This document shows, piece after piece, positions 1 through 10,675 of a stretch of DNA of 64,000 nucleotides. The DNA comes from Taxillus chinensis. Lineage: Eukaryota; Streptophyta; Magnoliopsida; Santalales; Loranthaceae. A model generated the notes under the pieces. It made no database searches. It saw nothing but the letters and a program-made list of their open reading frames with translations, and was not told where the DNA came from. The stretch covers positions 51,702,265-51,766,264 of the forward strand of contig CM042087.1 of the NCBI GenBank assembly GCA_023512835.1, in the 5' to 3' direction. A program made the position numbers and the translations under genes. Within the stretch, counting starts at the first letter, position 1, and each line of letters opens with the position of its first letter.

Positions 1-946
1 AGCGAAGGCAGAAAGGGTCGGAGGTTCGAAGTGTCGGCAGGTCGGTGTCGCGGTTTGAAGCTTCGGTCAATGGTGGAAGGCGTGCGGGTCTTCGCGGGTC
101 GAAGGTCGTAGTGTCGGCAGGGTCGAAGCTTCGGTGGGGCAAAAGTCAACGGTCAACGGGTCGAAGTGTCGGCAGGTCGAAGGTCAACGGTCAACGGGCC
201 GAAAACTTACTGGTATTGCAAGTCAAGGTTCGAAGGTCGGAGTGTCGGCAGGGTCGGAGCTTCGGGGGTCGAAGGGTCGAAGGTGGAATCAGCAGGTCAA
301 CGGGGCTTCGAGGCTTCGAGGCTTCGGGGCTTCGGGGCTTCGAGGCTTCGAGCTTCGAGGCTTCGGGGCTTCGAGCTCAGGGCTTCGAGCTTCGAGGCTT
401 CGAGGCTTCGAAAGTCAACGGGTGTCGGCAGGTCAACGGTCAACGGTCAACTTTTTTTTATCTCTTAATTACCTTTTTACCCCCACCAAAAATGCAAAAA
501 TGGGTAACCTTCCAAGAATTGTTTGGGGAGATCCGTATTCGCCTACATAGGCATTTTGAAGGGTTTCGCATGATCACTTTTGCGGGCGGTTTGACCAGGG
601 GCATTGACCATCTTTTGGCAAGTTTGACTTTTTCCAACGAAAGTTGTTTTGGCCATAACTTCTTCATTTTAAGTCCGATTTGAGCTCGGTCAAGTGTGTT
701 GGTCTCGAATTTTCATCCTCCATCACGTGGTGTTGGTCTTGGGGCGCTTCAAGGACTTGTAGCAAAAGTCATTAATTTTGAACTCCCCCATCCGTGTCAA
801 ATGTATCCATCTCGTGCCGATTGGGGTAGACCATTCCTTGGAAGTATGGGATCATTGAGGACCTGTTCAACAAGGTACATGGCATGAGCAGAAAGGTATA
901 TCAAATGGGGTTAGTATGTCCAACCCGGACAAAATGGGGTCCAACA
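1..946 (-). repeat. 3' LTR of Ogre unit A (partial, cut by window edge)
   Basis: This segment matches 10,857-11,771 and 38,288-39,293 closely. It ends on the plus strand in ...GGTCCAACA, so on the coding strand the LTR begins TGTTGGACC, directly after a purine tract. It contains a 9-bp GGCTTCGAG-type array at about 297-415 and repeated GTCAACG motifs. The rest of the LTR lies left of position 1. Reading frames of up to 212 codons across it are products of the simple repeats. Confidence 0.85.
297..415. repeat. GGCTTCGAG / GGCTTCGGG 9-bp array in the Ogre LTR
   Basis: Nine-base units of the form GGCTTCG(A/G)G run head to tail with small variants. The matching array is longer and differently ordered in the right LTR (about 38,632-38,755) and has shrunk to about four units in the middle LTR (11,206-11,240). 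This is a length-variable minisatellite inside the U3 part of the LTR. Confidence 0.85.
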
Positions 947-962
947 GTTGCCCCTCTTTGTG
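947..962 (-). promoter_or_regulatory. Polypurine tract of Ogre unit A
   Basis: On the minus strand the sequence just before the LTR start TGTTGGACC reads CACAAAGAGGGGCAAC, a purine-rich stretch in the position of the plus-strand primer. The matching site of unit B is at 11,772-11,787. The assignment rests on position and composition. Confidence 0.7.
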
Positions 963-1156
963 CACTGTTTGTATACAAACAACAGACAAAATAAAAAAGA
1001 GAGTCATTTTGGACGGGTTGGAGCACTTACCCGACTTACCTAGAGGAAGAAGCGCGACGGTTGGGTTCGTCCCCGAGAGGGAAAAGGGGCTTCACAGGCC
1101 GGTGTACTTGGATAATACCTTGATGAGGCATTTAAGGCCGCTTGATACCATAGATT

Positions 1157-1890
1157 GAAAGCCTACAACAATGACAGGCTTGAATCGAAAAAGAGAAAAG
1201 GCCCACAATAATGATGGGCGTGAACTAAAAGTTGAATGGCCCATAGCAACGATAGGCTCGAATTAAAAGATGGAAAAAAGGCCCACAACAATGATGGGCT
1301 TGAATTGAAAAGCGATAAGGCCCAAGGCAATGATGGGCGTGAACTAAAAGTTGAAAGGCCCACAGCAACGATAGGCTCGAATTGAAAAATGGAAAAAGGC
1401 CCACAACAATGATGGGCTTGAATTGAAAACTGAAAGGCCCACAGCAACGATAGGCTCGAATTGAAAAATGGAAAAAGGCCCACAACAACGATGGGCTTGA
1501 ATTGAAAACGGATAGCCCACAGCAACGATAGGCTTGAATTGAAAATGGATAGCCCACAGCAACGATAGGCTTAAAGTGAAAATGGAAAAGCCCACAACAA
1601 CGATAGACTTAAACGGAAAAATGAAAGGCCCACTGCAACGATAGGCTTGAATTGAAAATGGAAAGCCCACAGCAACGATAGGCTTAAATTAAAAATGGAA
1701 AAGCCCACAGCAACGATAGGCTTGAATTGAAAAACGGGAAAGCCCACAAGAACGATAGGCTTAAAGTGAAAAATGAAAGGCCCACAAAGAACGATAGGCT
1801 TAAAGTGAAAAATGGGATAAGCCCACAAGAACGATAGGCTTAAATTAAAAAATGGAAAGCCCTACAAAGAACGATAGGCTTAAACTGGAA
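1157..1890 (-). repeat. 3' UTR minisatellite of Ogre unit A
   Basis: About 18 to 20 tandem units of roughly 36-46 bp share the plus-strand core GCCCACAACAATGATGGGC or GCCCACAGCAACGATAGGC, followed by TTGAATTGAAAA or TTAAAGTGAAAA. Many units hold the short inverted pair GCCCA...TGGGC. The array lies between the PPT and the end of integrase. Known biology: the 3' UTR of Ogre-type elements often carries variable tandem repeats. Translated minus-strand frames such as FQFKPIVVVGL are repeat artefacts. Confidence 0.9.
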
Positions 1891-3092
1891 AGACTTGTTG
1901 GAGACATCAAATGGTATTTGGGGGAATGCTTGAAGGAATTGGTGAGTTTGGGAAGTAACCCAATTTAAGCTCCCTCTATGAGTTCACTCAAGGAGATCGC
2001 TCTAGGAGGTGACCCAAAATGGGAAAAGTTTGTCAATTGCCAAAAGGGATGCGCTTAGAGCTTGGGGAAATTGCAAAGGAAGAGGTGTACAGTTGAACGA
2101 AGAAAAGCTAGGATAGCTTGAAGAGAAGTTGGCTGAATATGAGCTCCTAGGATCTCCAGGGGCAGTAAAATTCCTGCAATTACAGAGCATGTTGAATGTA
2201 TGCCAATGATGCATGGACTGCAATGTGCTGTATGCGGGGGTGCATAAACCTCAACTTGTGGTGAAATATGATGCAATGTGATGCCATGCGATGTATGCAT
2301 TGAAATGCCATGTGATGTATCATCGAGGGTTTGGCCGTTTGGCTAACATTCAACTTGTTGGGGAACAATGTTCTTTTTGGGATGGAGAGTCCGCCCTGTC
2401 TTTGCTGGGGAACTCCCTGTTGCGCATGAAGGGTCTGTTAAATTTCGCTTCGCCATATTGAGGAGCTTGATTTGACGGCTTCTCTGGGGATAGTGATATC
2501 CCGTGGAGATATGAGTACTCCGAATTGGGGGCTTTAAGTTGTTTGAGGATTTTGAGCTTGGCCCTACTCATAAGGCAATGCTAGAAGAGTTTATTGGGGA
2601 TTTAAGATGTTCTACTTAAATGTGAAATGAAGAAGATGTAACATGATTAAAGAGATAAAAAGATTTTTGCTGGTTTAATTCCACAAAACATATTTATATC
2701 ATAAAAAGTGTCCTATTGTCATAATCCGATAAACGAATCGCAAGTCTTTAAAAGCATAATGTACAAATTTGATTCGAGTGTGCCGCGGTTTGACCAAGTC
2801 TTCCACTTGTTTGCGATTCTTGTTTTTGGATGATGTTGTCTCTACCGCTTGTAATGGACCCTTTGTTGTTGTCCTGATCCCTTCAGTTTCGATTGAACCG
2901 ATTTCACCCTTCAAGATTTATTCTGGCTTTGTATTTTACCCTTGGTGCCCTTTCGGGTTTTCACCAAGTCCGCCTTTGTTTTCTTTTTTTTTGTCTTTTG
3001 TTGGAGCTTTGTATTTTACCCTTGGTGCCCTTTCGGGTTTTCACCAAGTCCGCTCATTGCAAGAAAGAGAATCTGGTTGGGAGGCATGAGAG
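1891..3092 (-). other. Non-coding 3' UTR of Ogre unit A
   Basis: I see no gene here. The sequence matches unit B at 25,568-26,760. It includes a 48-bp direct duplication, at 2926-2973 and 3006-3053, each copy containing GTATTTTACCCTTGGTGCCC. The same pair occurs in unit B at 26,608-26,655 and 26,688-26,735, so the duplication predates the split of the two units. Repeated GATGCAATGTGATGCCATGCG-like words lie at about 2268-2320. Confidence 0.7.
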
Positions 3093-4445
3093 TTAAGCAT
3101 AAAACGTTTTGACGGCATTGCTATTCACTGGATTAGGAAGCTCGTCTCCGTCCATTTTGGCAAGGATCAATGCGCCTCCCGAGAATGCTTTTTTCACAAC
3201 ATATGGGCCTTCATAATTGGGAGTCCACTTGCCTCTATGGTCATGTTGAATTGGCAAGATCTTCTTGAGGACAAGATCACCCTCTTGAAAGCTTCTGGGC
3301 TTCACCTTTTTATTGTAATTGTTCATCATTCTCTGTTGATACGCTGTCCCTCTAAAGCTGCCGCTAAGCGCTTGCCTTCAATTAAATTTAATCGCTCATA
3401 ACGACTTTGGGCCCATTCGCTTCTTCGAGCCGAGTGTCCTTAAGTATTCGGAGGGAAGCTATCTCCACTTCGACTGGTAGAACCGCTTCCATGCCATAGA
3501 CCAAAGAAAATGGAGTTGCCCCGGTCGATATACGCACCGAGGTACGATAGGCGTGCAAAGCGTAAGGTAGCTTCTCGTGCCAATCTTTGTACGTTTCGGT
3601 CATCTTTCTGATAATGTTCTTGATGTTCTTGTTGGCTGCCTCGACTGCTCCATTCATCTTTGGGCGATAAGGGGTCGAGTTGCGGTGTTGAATTTTGTAT
3701 GTTTCGCACAACCTCCCTATCATCCGGCTGTTCAAATTGGCAGCATTGTCCGTTATGATCTGCTCGGGAAGACCATATCGGCATATGATGTTGTTTCGTA
3801 TAAATCGAAGTACCACAGCTTGTGTGACATTAGCGTATGATGCTGCTTCCACCCACTTGGTGAAGTAATCAATGGCTACCAAAATGAAATGATGACCATT
3901 AGAAGCTTTTGGAGATATTGGTCCGATAACGTCAATGCCCCAAAGTGAGAACGGCCACGGGGAGACCATCACATGTAGTTTAGACGGCGGTACTTGAATC
4001 TTGTCGCCATAAATTTGACACTTGAGGCATTTGCGCACATATTCAATGCAATCTTTTTCCATGGTGACCCAATAGTAGCCCATTCGCATGATTTGTCTTG
4101 TTAATGCATGTCCGTTTGCATGTGAACCACATTCCCCTTCGTGCACTTCTTTCACGATTTGCGTTGATTCTTCTTTCGCCACACACCGCAATAGCACCAT
4201 GTCGTGATTTCTCTTATACAGAATTGAGCCATCAATATAATAGTTGGATGTTGACCTTCGGATATTTCTCTTATCGATTCGGTGGCCTCGCTTGGTATTC
4301 TTGCTTAAGAAAATATTGTTTGACGTCCTCAAACCAAGGTTTTTCTTCAGGTATGTCCTTCAATGGCCATGCAATGTGCAGGAGCATCTTGTATGCGGAT
4401 ATCAAAAGACCGAACTTCCAACTTTGTGTCTAGCCGAAGGAGGGA
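3093..4445 (-). pseudogene. int: Integrase, Ogre unit A
   Basis: An open stretch of 314 codons (4332-3388) carries a full retroviral-type integrase. It has the zinc-binding HHCC set at residues 64, 71, 102 and 105 and the catalytic D134 (GIDVIG), D195 (ITDN) and E231 (GAVEAANK), with 35 residues between the last two as in DD35E enzymes. A frameshift near 3388-3330 separates the C-terminal part (3329-3093), which has GDLVLKK and a GPYVV module. The N-terminal linker upstream of 4332 also has stops and frameshifts. Known function: insertion of element cDNA into nuclear DNA. All catalytic residues are present, but the frame is broken. Confidence 0.9.
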
Positions 4446-4497
4446 GGCTAGAGTTGCGCCGCGCGTCGGGAGCCGATTGTATTCCCTGGGCATATGC

Positions 4498-4860
4498 TCA
4501 AACGTGATGTCTTCGAATTGCTCGGCTAACTCGCAACGTGCTTCGATATGGGATTAATTTGTGGTTTCGAGTCTCCCATTCACCCCTTACTTGAAAAATG
4601 ATGAGTGCCGAATCGCCAAACACTCGTAATTTTTTGATTCCTTTGTTAATGGCCTCTTGAAGTCCCATCACACAAGCCTCATACTCGCTACATTGTTTGT
4701 ACAAGGGAAGGTTAGCTTTGCCGCCATGGGGAAATGTTCGCCTTTTGGGGATATCAGGATGGCCCCAACACCGTGACCTAAAAGACGGAGGCTCCATCGA
4801 TCCACATCGTCCATATGTCCGATACTTCGGCCGAAATGATGTTAATGTGCTCATCCTGGG
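4498..4860 (-). pseudogene. Second (archaeal-type) RNase H domain, Ogre unit A
   Basis: The minus-strand frame includes YEACVMGLQEAINKGI and VFGDSALIIFQVRGEW, the conserved E and D blocks of the additional RNase H domain that Tat/Ogre elements carry between the usual RNase H and integrase. The N-terminal block (FDGASN in unit B) and the C-terminal block (NRLPDAL in unit B) are disrupted by frameshifts here. The usual Ty3 RNase H that should precede it is mostly deleted in this unit; see the scar at 4870-4873. Confidence 0.8.
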
Positions 4861-4869
4861 AAGCCAATA

Positions 4870-4873
4870 GTCA
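4870..4873 (-). other. Deletion scar: Ty3-type RNase H missing from unit A
   Basis: Unit A reads CCAATAGTCAAGTATAAG. Unit B has CCAATAGTCATGGGCTC at 28,551 and CGGTCAAGTATAAG at 28,934. The 377 bp between them in unit B (28,562-28,938), which encode most of the Ty3 RNase H, are absent here. GTCA is shared by both edges, as expected for microhomology-mediated loss. Confidence 0.85.
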
Positions 4874-6167
4874 AGTATAAGATCAGAGGTCTATCCGGTA
4901 CTGGTGGGATCAAAATGGGTGGATTGGACAGATAGTGCTTGATCTTGTCAAAAGCTTCTTGACACTTGTCATTCCAAATTCCGGATTGTTCTTTCGCAAA
5001 GTCTTGAAAATGGGTTCACGGTGGGCTGTCAGTGGGAAATCAATCAGGCAATATAATTCGGTCGCCCTAGGAATCCTCTAACCTCCTTGATGGTCCGTGG
5101 TGGCGGCATCTCTTGGATAGCTCGAACTTTATCCTGGATCAATTTCCACTCCTTTTTGGCTCACAATGAAACCCAACAGTTTTCCCGACATGGCTCCGAA
5201 AGTGCACTTTTCGGGGTTCAATTTTAGTTGATATTTCCGTAACCTGTTGAAGAGCTTGCGGAGTACTTCAATATGATCTTCGGTGCTTCGAGATTTGGCT
5301 ATCATGTCGTCCACATATACCTCGACTTCTTTGTGCATCATGTCGTGGAATAGGGTCACCATGGCTCGCCGATAAGTTGCCCCTGCATTCCTCAGGCCAA
5401 AAGGCATCACGTTATAGCAAAAGGTGCCCCAAAGTGTCGTGAATGTGGTCCTCTCTTTGTGTTCGGGGGCCATACGAATTTGATTATAGCCCGAGAAACC
5501 ATCCATGAAGGAGAATAGGGCATGTTTTCTTTGTATTATCCACTAAGGTGTCAATATGAGGAAGCGGGAGGTTGTCTTTCAGGACTGGCCCAATTCAGAT
5601 CTCTATAGTCGACACACATGCGTACTTTGCCCCCTTTCTTTGGTACCGGTACAACATTAGCGACCCATTCTGGATAGTGGGAGACACTTAGGAAACCCGC
5701 ATCCCATTGCTTTTTGACTTCTTCTTTAATCTTCGCATCATCTCTGCCCTCATTCTTTGCAATTTCGCTGTATCGGCTTGCACTCGGCTTCACGGGTATG
5801 TGATGTTGCACTATATCTGTGTCTAATCCAGGCATATCTTGGTATGACCATGCAAAAATGTCGATGTAGCTTCTCAACAACTCGATTAATCGCCTCCCGA
5901 TGTCGGTAGCTATCAAAGACCCCACCCTCAATTCTTTTGGTTAGGTTGTCGTCCCCAAATTCACTGTTTCTACCTGGGTCTTCACTTGGAACGGATAAAC
6001 GGTCTTCCCTTTCCAATAGGCGTATAATCTCCCCTGGTAGCTCAGGTGTCTCTTCTATCTCATTCTCATCGGCTTCAAACACGGGCTGCTCCCGGTTTGG
6101 ACTTTGGTCAAACCTTTAGCATCTCGTTTCGCTTTCGCATACTATATTTTCATTGACATTGTGATAC
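4874..6167 (-). pseudogene. pol: Reverse transcriptase, Ogre unit A
   Basis: The fragments give a recognisable Ty3-type RT. One frame at 5931-5551 has EWVANVVPVPKKGGKVRMCV and ends in a frameshift. A second frame at 5506-5129 has the palm motifs FGLRNAGATY and YVDDMIAKS. Sequence continues to about 4874 through the thumb and connection. The 5' end of this exon is placed at a putative splice acceptor at 6168/6167. A stop codon replaces a CAA codon of unit B shortly after that site. Inactive because of at least one frameshift and one stop. Confidence 0.85.
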
Positions 6168-6348
6168 CTGTTTATAAGAGAATGACAAGTTGGTAACCAA
6201 ATATGATATGCATATGTGATGAATGGAATGCACCATGAAAGATTTGAAAAACACATTTTATTGGAAGGTTTAAGGGAAAACAAATGTTCACGACTTCAAA
6301 ATACATTAGAGTAGAATACATTAAATCCTAGTGACCCGTAAGCATTAC
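6168..6348 (-). other. Putative intron between protease and RT, Ogre unit A
   Basis: On the minus strand the gag-pro frame reaches ...CCC ATA ATG TAA. A GT donor (AT|GTAATGC) overlaps this stop codon, and an acceptor lies 181 bp downstream after CTCTTATAAACAG. Joining these edges puts the RT frame in phase with gag-pro and removes the stop. Known biology: Ogre elements carry an intron in this place that is spliced from part of their transcripts. The exact edges are my inference. In unit B the acceptor AG reads AA at 30,237. Confidence 0.65.
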
Positions 6349-7400
6349 ATTATGGGGAGGTCTAGGCTGGTCCAATTGTTCAAAGGCTGGTTGGGATCCT
6401 CTCGCACTAGCTGAACCATCACGCTTGGTGCATGCTCATTTATGTCCAAGACGGCTACGGTCCCCCTTGGGCTCAGGTTGGCTCTTGTGGATAAACCCTC
6501 CACTTCGAAATGTAACATTCAAAGGGGGAAAGCTTCTCCTTTCTTCTTGTCCTGGCCTTTTCGGCGATCTTGCCATTCGACTTCCCTCTTCTTGATAGCT
6601 TCTCTCTGTCTGTCTGCTTTTGTAGGGACGTAGCCTAGCCCAAACTTTTCGGTATTTTCTCGGATAGTCAGGGGTTTCTGAATCCCCTGAGCTATCAGGC
6701 CTAATCCTTGCCCCGGTTTGTACCCCTGTTTGATCATAGTGGCTGCCACCATTTTTGCTGCCTTCGAGAGACGATGGTCTGGGGGCGAGGCGACATTCAC
6801 CATCTCAAAGGCCCGATAGGAGCATTCTGGCACATCTTCGTTGCTTTCAATATAAGGAACCGATGCCGGTTTGGTGACGAGGAAACTTGTCTCGCCAGGA
6901 GATGCAAATGAGCTGGTCCCCCATTGCAAACTTCATCTTCTGGTGGAGACTTGATGGCACCGCTCCTGCCATGTGGATCCAGGGTCTTCCCAACAAACAG
7001 CTGTAATACGGCGTGATGTCCATTACCTGAAATTCCACCGTAAAAGTAGTTGGCCCAATCATGAGTGGAATATCTAGAGTTCCCACCACGTCACGCTTTC
7101 CTCCATCGAATGCCCGTACCTTCATCGTACAGGGACGCATATAGGACGCGTCAATTGGAAGTTCTTTGCGGTATATGCAAGGGCATAATGTTCAAGGCCG
7201 AGCCGTTGTCAATGAGTACGTGGGCTATGGTGTGCTCTTTGCACTTGACCGTGATGTGCAAAGCTTTTATATGTCCTTTCCCTTCCTGGGGTAGCTCGTC
7301 ATCTCCAAAGCTAATTACGTTATTCAGGATGAGGTTACTGGTGAGTCCATCCACATTCGCGATCGAGATGGTTGGAGGAACGTAGGCTTGGCTTAGAACC
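6349..7400 (-). pseudogene. pro: Aspartic protease and G-patch-like region, Ogre unit A
   Basis: The protease core is seen at 7354-7151 as VLIDNGSALNIMPLHI (a D-N-G-S active-site variant usual in this clade). It continues in another frame at 7140-6847 with VRAFDGGKRDVVGTLDIPLM and the late motif SCLLGRPWIHMAGAVPSS. Downstream, 6929-6519 encodes GYKPGQGLGLIAQGI, a G-patch-like glycine motif typical of these polyproteins. The tail runs to the intron donor near 6349. Frameshifts lie at about 7150 and 6900, and at about 6490 before the tail. Confidence 0.8.
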
Positions 7401-9800
7401 TTCAGCGTGCTTCCCGGTGAGGTTGGGAATCCATCATTAATGAGAGCAAGGAGATGCGAGCCGGTTGCCGACTTAATTGATCCACAATATTATACTCGCT
7501 CTGCTTCATGAGCTTTAGAAATTTTGTGGTTTCTTCTTCGGTGATCGGTGTTCCCTTCTTTGTTGCTTCCAGTGTAGGCTCAATGTCTTGTTCTACCATT
7601 TTTTCTTTCCTTGCTTTGTCAACTATCTCTGGGGCGTAAGCCCGATCGCTCCTGGTCTTCTTTTCTGCTATAGCGGTGGCCCCCTGAACTACCTCACAGT
7701 TATAGTTCCACGGGACTGCATTATCCGTCTTGTAGGAGAAAGGGGCAGGCACCCGTATGGTGAGAGGTGTGATTCCATGAGGCAGTAGCGGGATTTCTGG
7801 AGTCTTGACATTCAAGACAAGGGGGGTTGGCACCCATGACGGTGTGTATGACACGTCTTTTTGAATCATGTGGCTTTGACTGCCTATCTCTTCTGTGGAG
7901 AATTCGATCATCCTTTGGTCCATGAGTTTTTGCACCACCTCGAAAAAACTCGGGACATTCCGTGATGTCATGTCCCCGTGACATCTTGTGATAAGGGCAT
8001 TGCTTTTCCCCATCTATTCCTTTCCCTGCCTTTGGCGCGTCTTTAGCAGTATATATCCATGCTCCTGTAATAGAGTAAACAAATATGTTTTCTCCATTTG
8101 TACTTGAGAGAACCTTTCCAGCCGCCCTTCCTTCTCGATACTAGCAACATTGTTGGAGTGTTCGGGGAGAGGATTGCTATTCACATTTGGCGTCCCCAGA
8201 CGGTGCGGAGAAATCCAGCCATTTTGCATCCTTTAATGGCTGAACCTTCCTTTTGAATGTTATACAATTCTCGATATTATGTCCAGCTCCACTTGCATGA
8301 TACTCACATCTAGCATCCTGGCTTATACCAGGCCGGGGGGAGGAGTCTTTATTTCTCCCAAGGGTATAGGAGTTACCATCCTTGCCTCTAAAAGCTTGGG
8401 ATATAGTTCGGCATATGTCATTGGGATCGGGTCAAACTCTTGTCGTGGTCAACGAGAAGCCCGATTTGCTCCTGCTTGCTGGGTCGGGGCCCTTGGTTGC
8501 CCCTGTCCTTCAAATGCGGCCCCTGGTCCTTCCTGAGTTGCTGGCCTTGATTGCTCTGGGTATGGCGCTCTCGGTTGAAATGAGTTAGGTACCATTGAGT
8601 ATGGAAATGGGACGCCTCCTTGCGGCAGGTATGGCATGAATTGGGGAGATGGAGCAGGTGCAAGATAAGCGCCTACCGGTGACCCTCCGCAAGCATCCTG
8701 GCGCTTGGTAGAACGTTGGTTGTATTGACTGGTGTGATGGGTATACCAGGTTGGTTTCATTTTCTTTCTTTTTCGCTCGTGGTTGAAACCGTTTTGATGC
8801 CTCAACTGCATCTCCCTTTAGCTTTCCTCCTTTAATTCCACTTTCTACTCGTTCACCTGGATGCGTTCAAGTCCGCAAAGTTGTTGGAGACGTTACCGAT
8901 CAACTTCTCATAGTAGACACCTTTTAGTGTGTTGATAAAAAGAGTAGTGAGTTCTCTTTCGGTAAGGGGAGGTTGGACCTCCACAGCCTGCCTCTCTCCA
9001 TCTTCGTGCATAATCTTTGAAATTCTCTTCGGATCCTTTCTCCATAGACTGCAGGGTTAGTCGATCAAGTGCCAGCTCGGTGACATGTTTGTCTTGTGCC
9101 AAGAAGGAAGTAGCTAATTCCTTCCATGTCCTAATGCGGTTTCCATTCGGTTGAAAATACCAGCAAAGGGATGCCCCGGTTAGGCTTTCCTGGAAACAAT
9201 GCATGAGGAGCTTGTCCTCACCAAGATAAGCGGCCATCTTTTGACAATACATGGCCAGATGTGTCCTCGGACATCGTGTCCCGTTGAACTTTTCAAAATC
9301 CTGGCATTTTGAATTTTGGCGGTAGCACCACTCCAGGGACTAAGCATAAGTCTTGTGGGCTGGTCATACCATAGCTGTCAATGCCTTCTACGGCCTTCAA
9401 TCTTTCCTCGAGTCGGCGTAGAGCAAGCGACTCAATATTTTCCTGAGGAGTCGGGGAACCCACCGCTTCCATTACATTTCCTGATGCGGGCATAGTGAAA
9501 TGAGTTTGATTTGGGGTAGGAGGTTGCGCCATAGCAGGATGGTATGTGGGTGCCTGGCTTGGAGCCAGGTTGGGTGACCGAACGACCTCCTGTCCTCGCT
9601 CTTGATGGTGATTGGTAGTTCCCCCGGTCGGAATTCTTCCTCTTTCTTCGATCAATTTCGTGAGCATTTCCATTATTGCGGACATTTGCCCCCGTAGGGT
9701 TTGTTATGACTGTTCCAACCCCATGAGTCTGTTTCTCTGTTTCTTCTGCCATTGGCTGCGGTTGAGGTATTTGATTGCACCGGGATCCGAGATTGTAAGA
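7401..9800 (-). pseudogene. gag: Gag, Ogre unit A
   Basis: The start lies near 9800-9690; the true frame is clear by MSAIMEMLTKLIEE at 9685. The capsid region (9252-8900) includes MAAYLGEDKLLMHCFQESLT and YARRWREA, matching the plant retrotransposon gag family. A Q/P-rich linker follows (8811-8449). A zinc-binding-like motif CEYHASGAGHNIENC lies at 8308-8264, typical of Tat-clade gag. The tail joins the protease after about 7480. Several frameshifts and stops break the frame. Gag would form the cytoplasmic particle. Confidence 0.8.
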
Positions 9801-10009
9801 GTACGCAATCCTGGAGGGTGGCCGCTACCCACCTAGGGGTACAAGGGAACTTTTATTTGATTTTTTTTTTGATATGCATGTATGCATGAATGTCTATGCA
9901 GAGGGTTAAAGAAACAAACAACTTTATTGCAAACAAAACATACAATATAAACACTCAATACAAACATACAATGCTTGAAATGCCATGTAAAATGAAAGCT
10001 ATCACTACA

Positions 10010-10669
10010 TGATCTTAAGGCATTCTTCCAGTCATCTCCTAAGGAGCACGGCGCCTCTTTCTCTGGGGTGGTCGTTCACCCGCATCCTCCCGCCGCTTCA
10101 TGATGGTCGCGATCTGTTTTTCCCTCACTGCAGCCTTTGAAGAGTTCCTTCTAGAGATGCTTCTAGCCTCCTGGATCTGCTTGCCTTAAAGTCCGATTCT
10201 CCTGGAGGATAGCCTTCATGTCTGAAGTTAGTGTGGCTTGTGTTGTGCCCTCCAAGATATGTATCTTTGGGAAAACACCAGGTTTTGAACTGTTGGGTTG
10301 GATCTTGTGTGGTGTGGACCATGCTTGATACATCTTCTTGCCTTCTTCTATGAGCATGGCTCTGCTTGTAAGTGAAGTCACACTCTTCCATGCCAAAGAG
10401 CACGGGAATAATCCGATGACGCCCCACTTGTCTTCCCACCTGCAGTGGTGCATATGCAGTTCCTCCCCAGGGACCTAAAAGTGGAACCCAATTGTAATCC
10501 CCGCAGCTATATATCATGGAGAGCACCGGCATCTAAGGAGCGGTCCAAGTAATGTCGGCTTCGTGAGGTTCCCCAACTTCTTTTTCCAGCTTTCAAAGTC
10601 TTTTGGTAGGCTCCACTTGCTGAGCGAGAATATCTAGTAGTGTTGTGGCTGGTACTTGATAAACAAGCA
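10010..10669 (-). pseudogene. ORF1 C-terminal remnant, Ogre unit A
   Basis: The minus-strand frame at 10,532-10,125 has CGDYNWVPLLGPWGG and PVLFGMEECDF, which resemble the C-terminal part of the extra ORF1 that Ogre elements carry before gag (a family often labelled DUF7745). Its function is unknown. The N-terminal two thirds present in unit B (35,573 to about 34,735) are missing because a 3.4-kb deletion ends at 10,670. The 200 bp between this and gag show no gene. Confidence 0.7.
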
Positions 10670-10675
10670 GGGAAA
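10670..10675. other. Deletion scar joining ORF1 to the middle LTR
   Basis: The sequence AAACAAGCAGGGAAAAGGGG fuses two places that are 3,369 bp apart in unit B: ORF1 (AAACAAGCAGGGAAACG at 34,721) and mid-LTR (GTGCGGGAAAAGGGG at 38,095). Both edges share GGGAAA. The event removed the ORF1 start, 5' leader, PBS and nearly two thirds of an LTR. Confidence 0.85.

Noticed and set aside
45..683. Long open frames (up to 212 codons) in the Ogre LTR, repeated at 10,783-11,508 and 38,246-38,974
   Set aside because: They translate GGCTTCGAG and GTCAACG repeats, lack domains, differ between copies and lie in LTR U3.
1163..1828. Minus-strand frames with repeated FQFKPIVVVGLF motifs (also 11,955-12,420 and 25,218-25,469)
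   Set aside because: They are translations of the minisatellite; stops are absent only because the unit lacks them.
3577..3840. Plus-strand frames opposite the Ogre integrases (also 27,262-27,525)
   Set aside because: Antisense shadows of the conserved integrase core.
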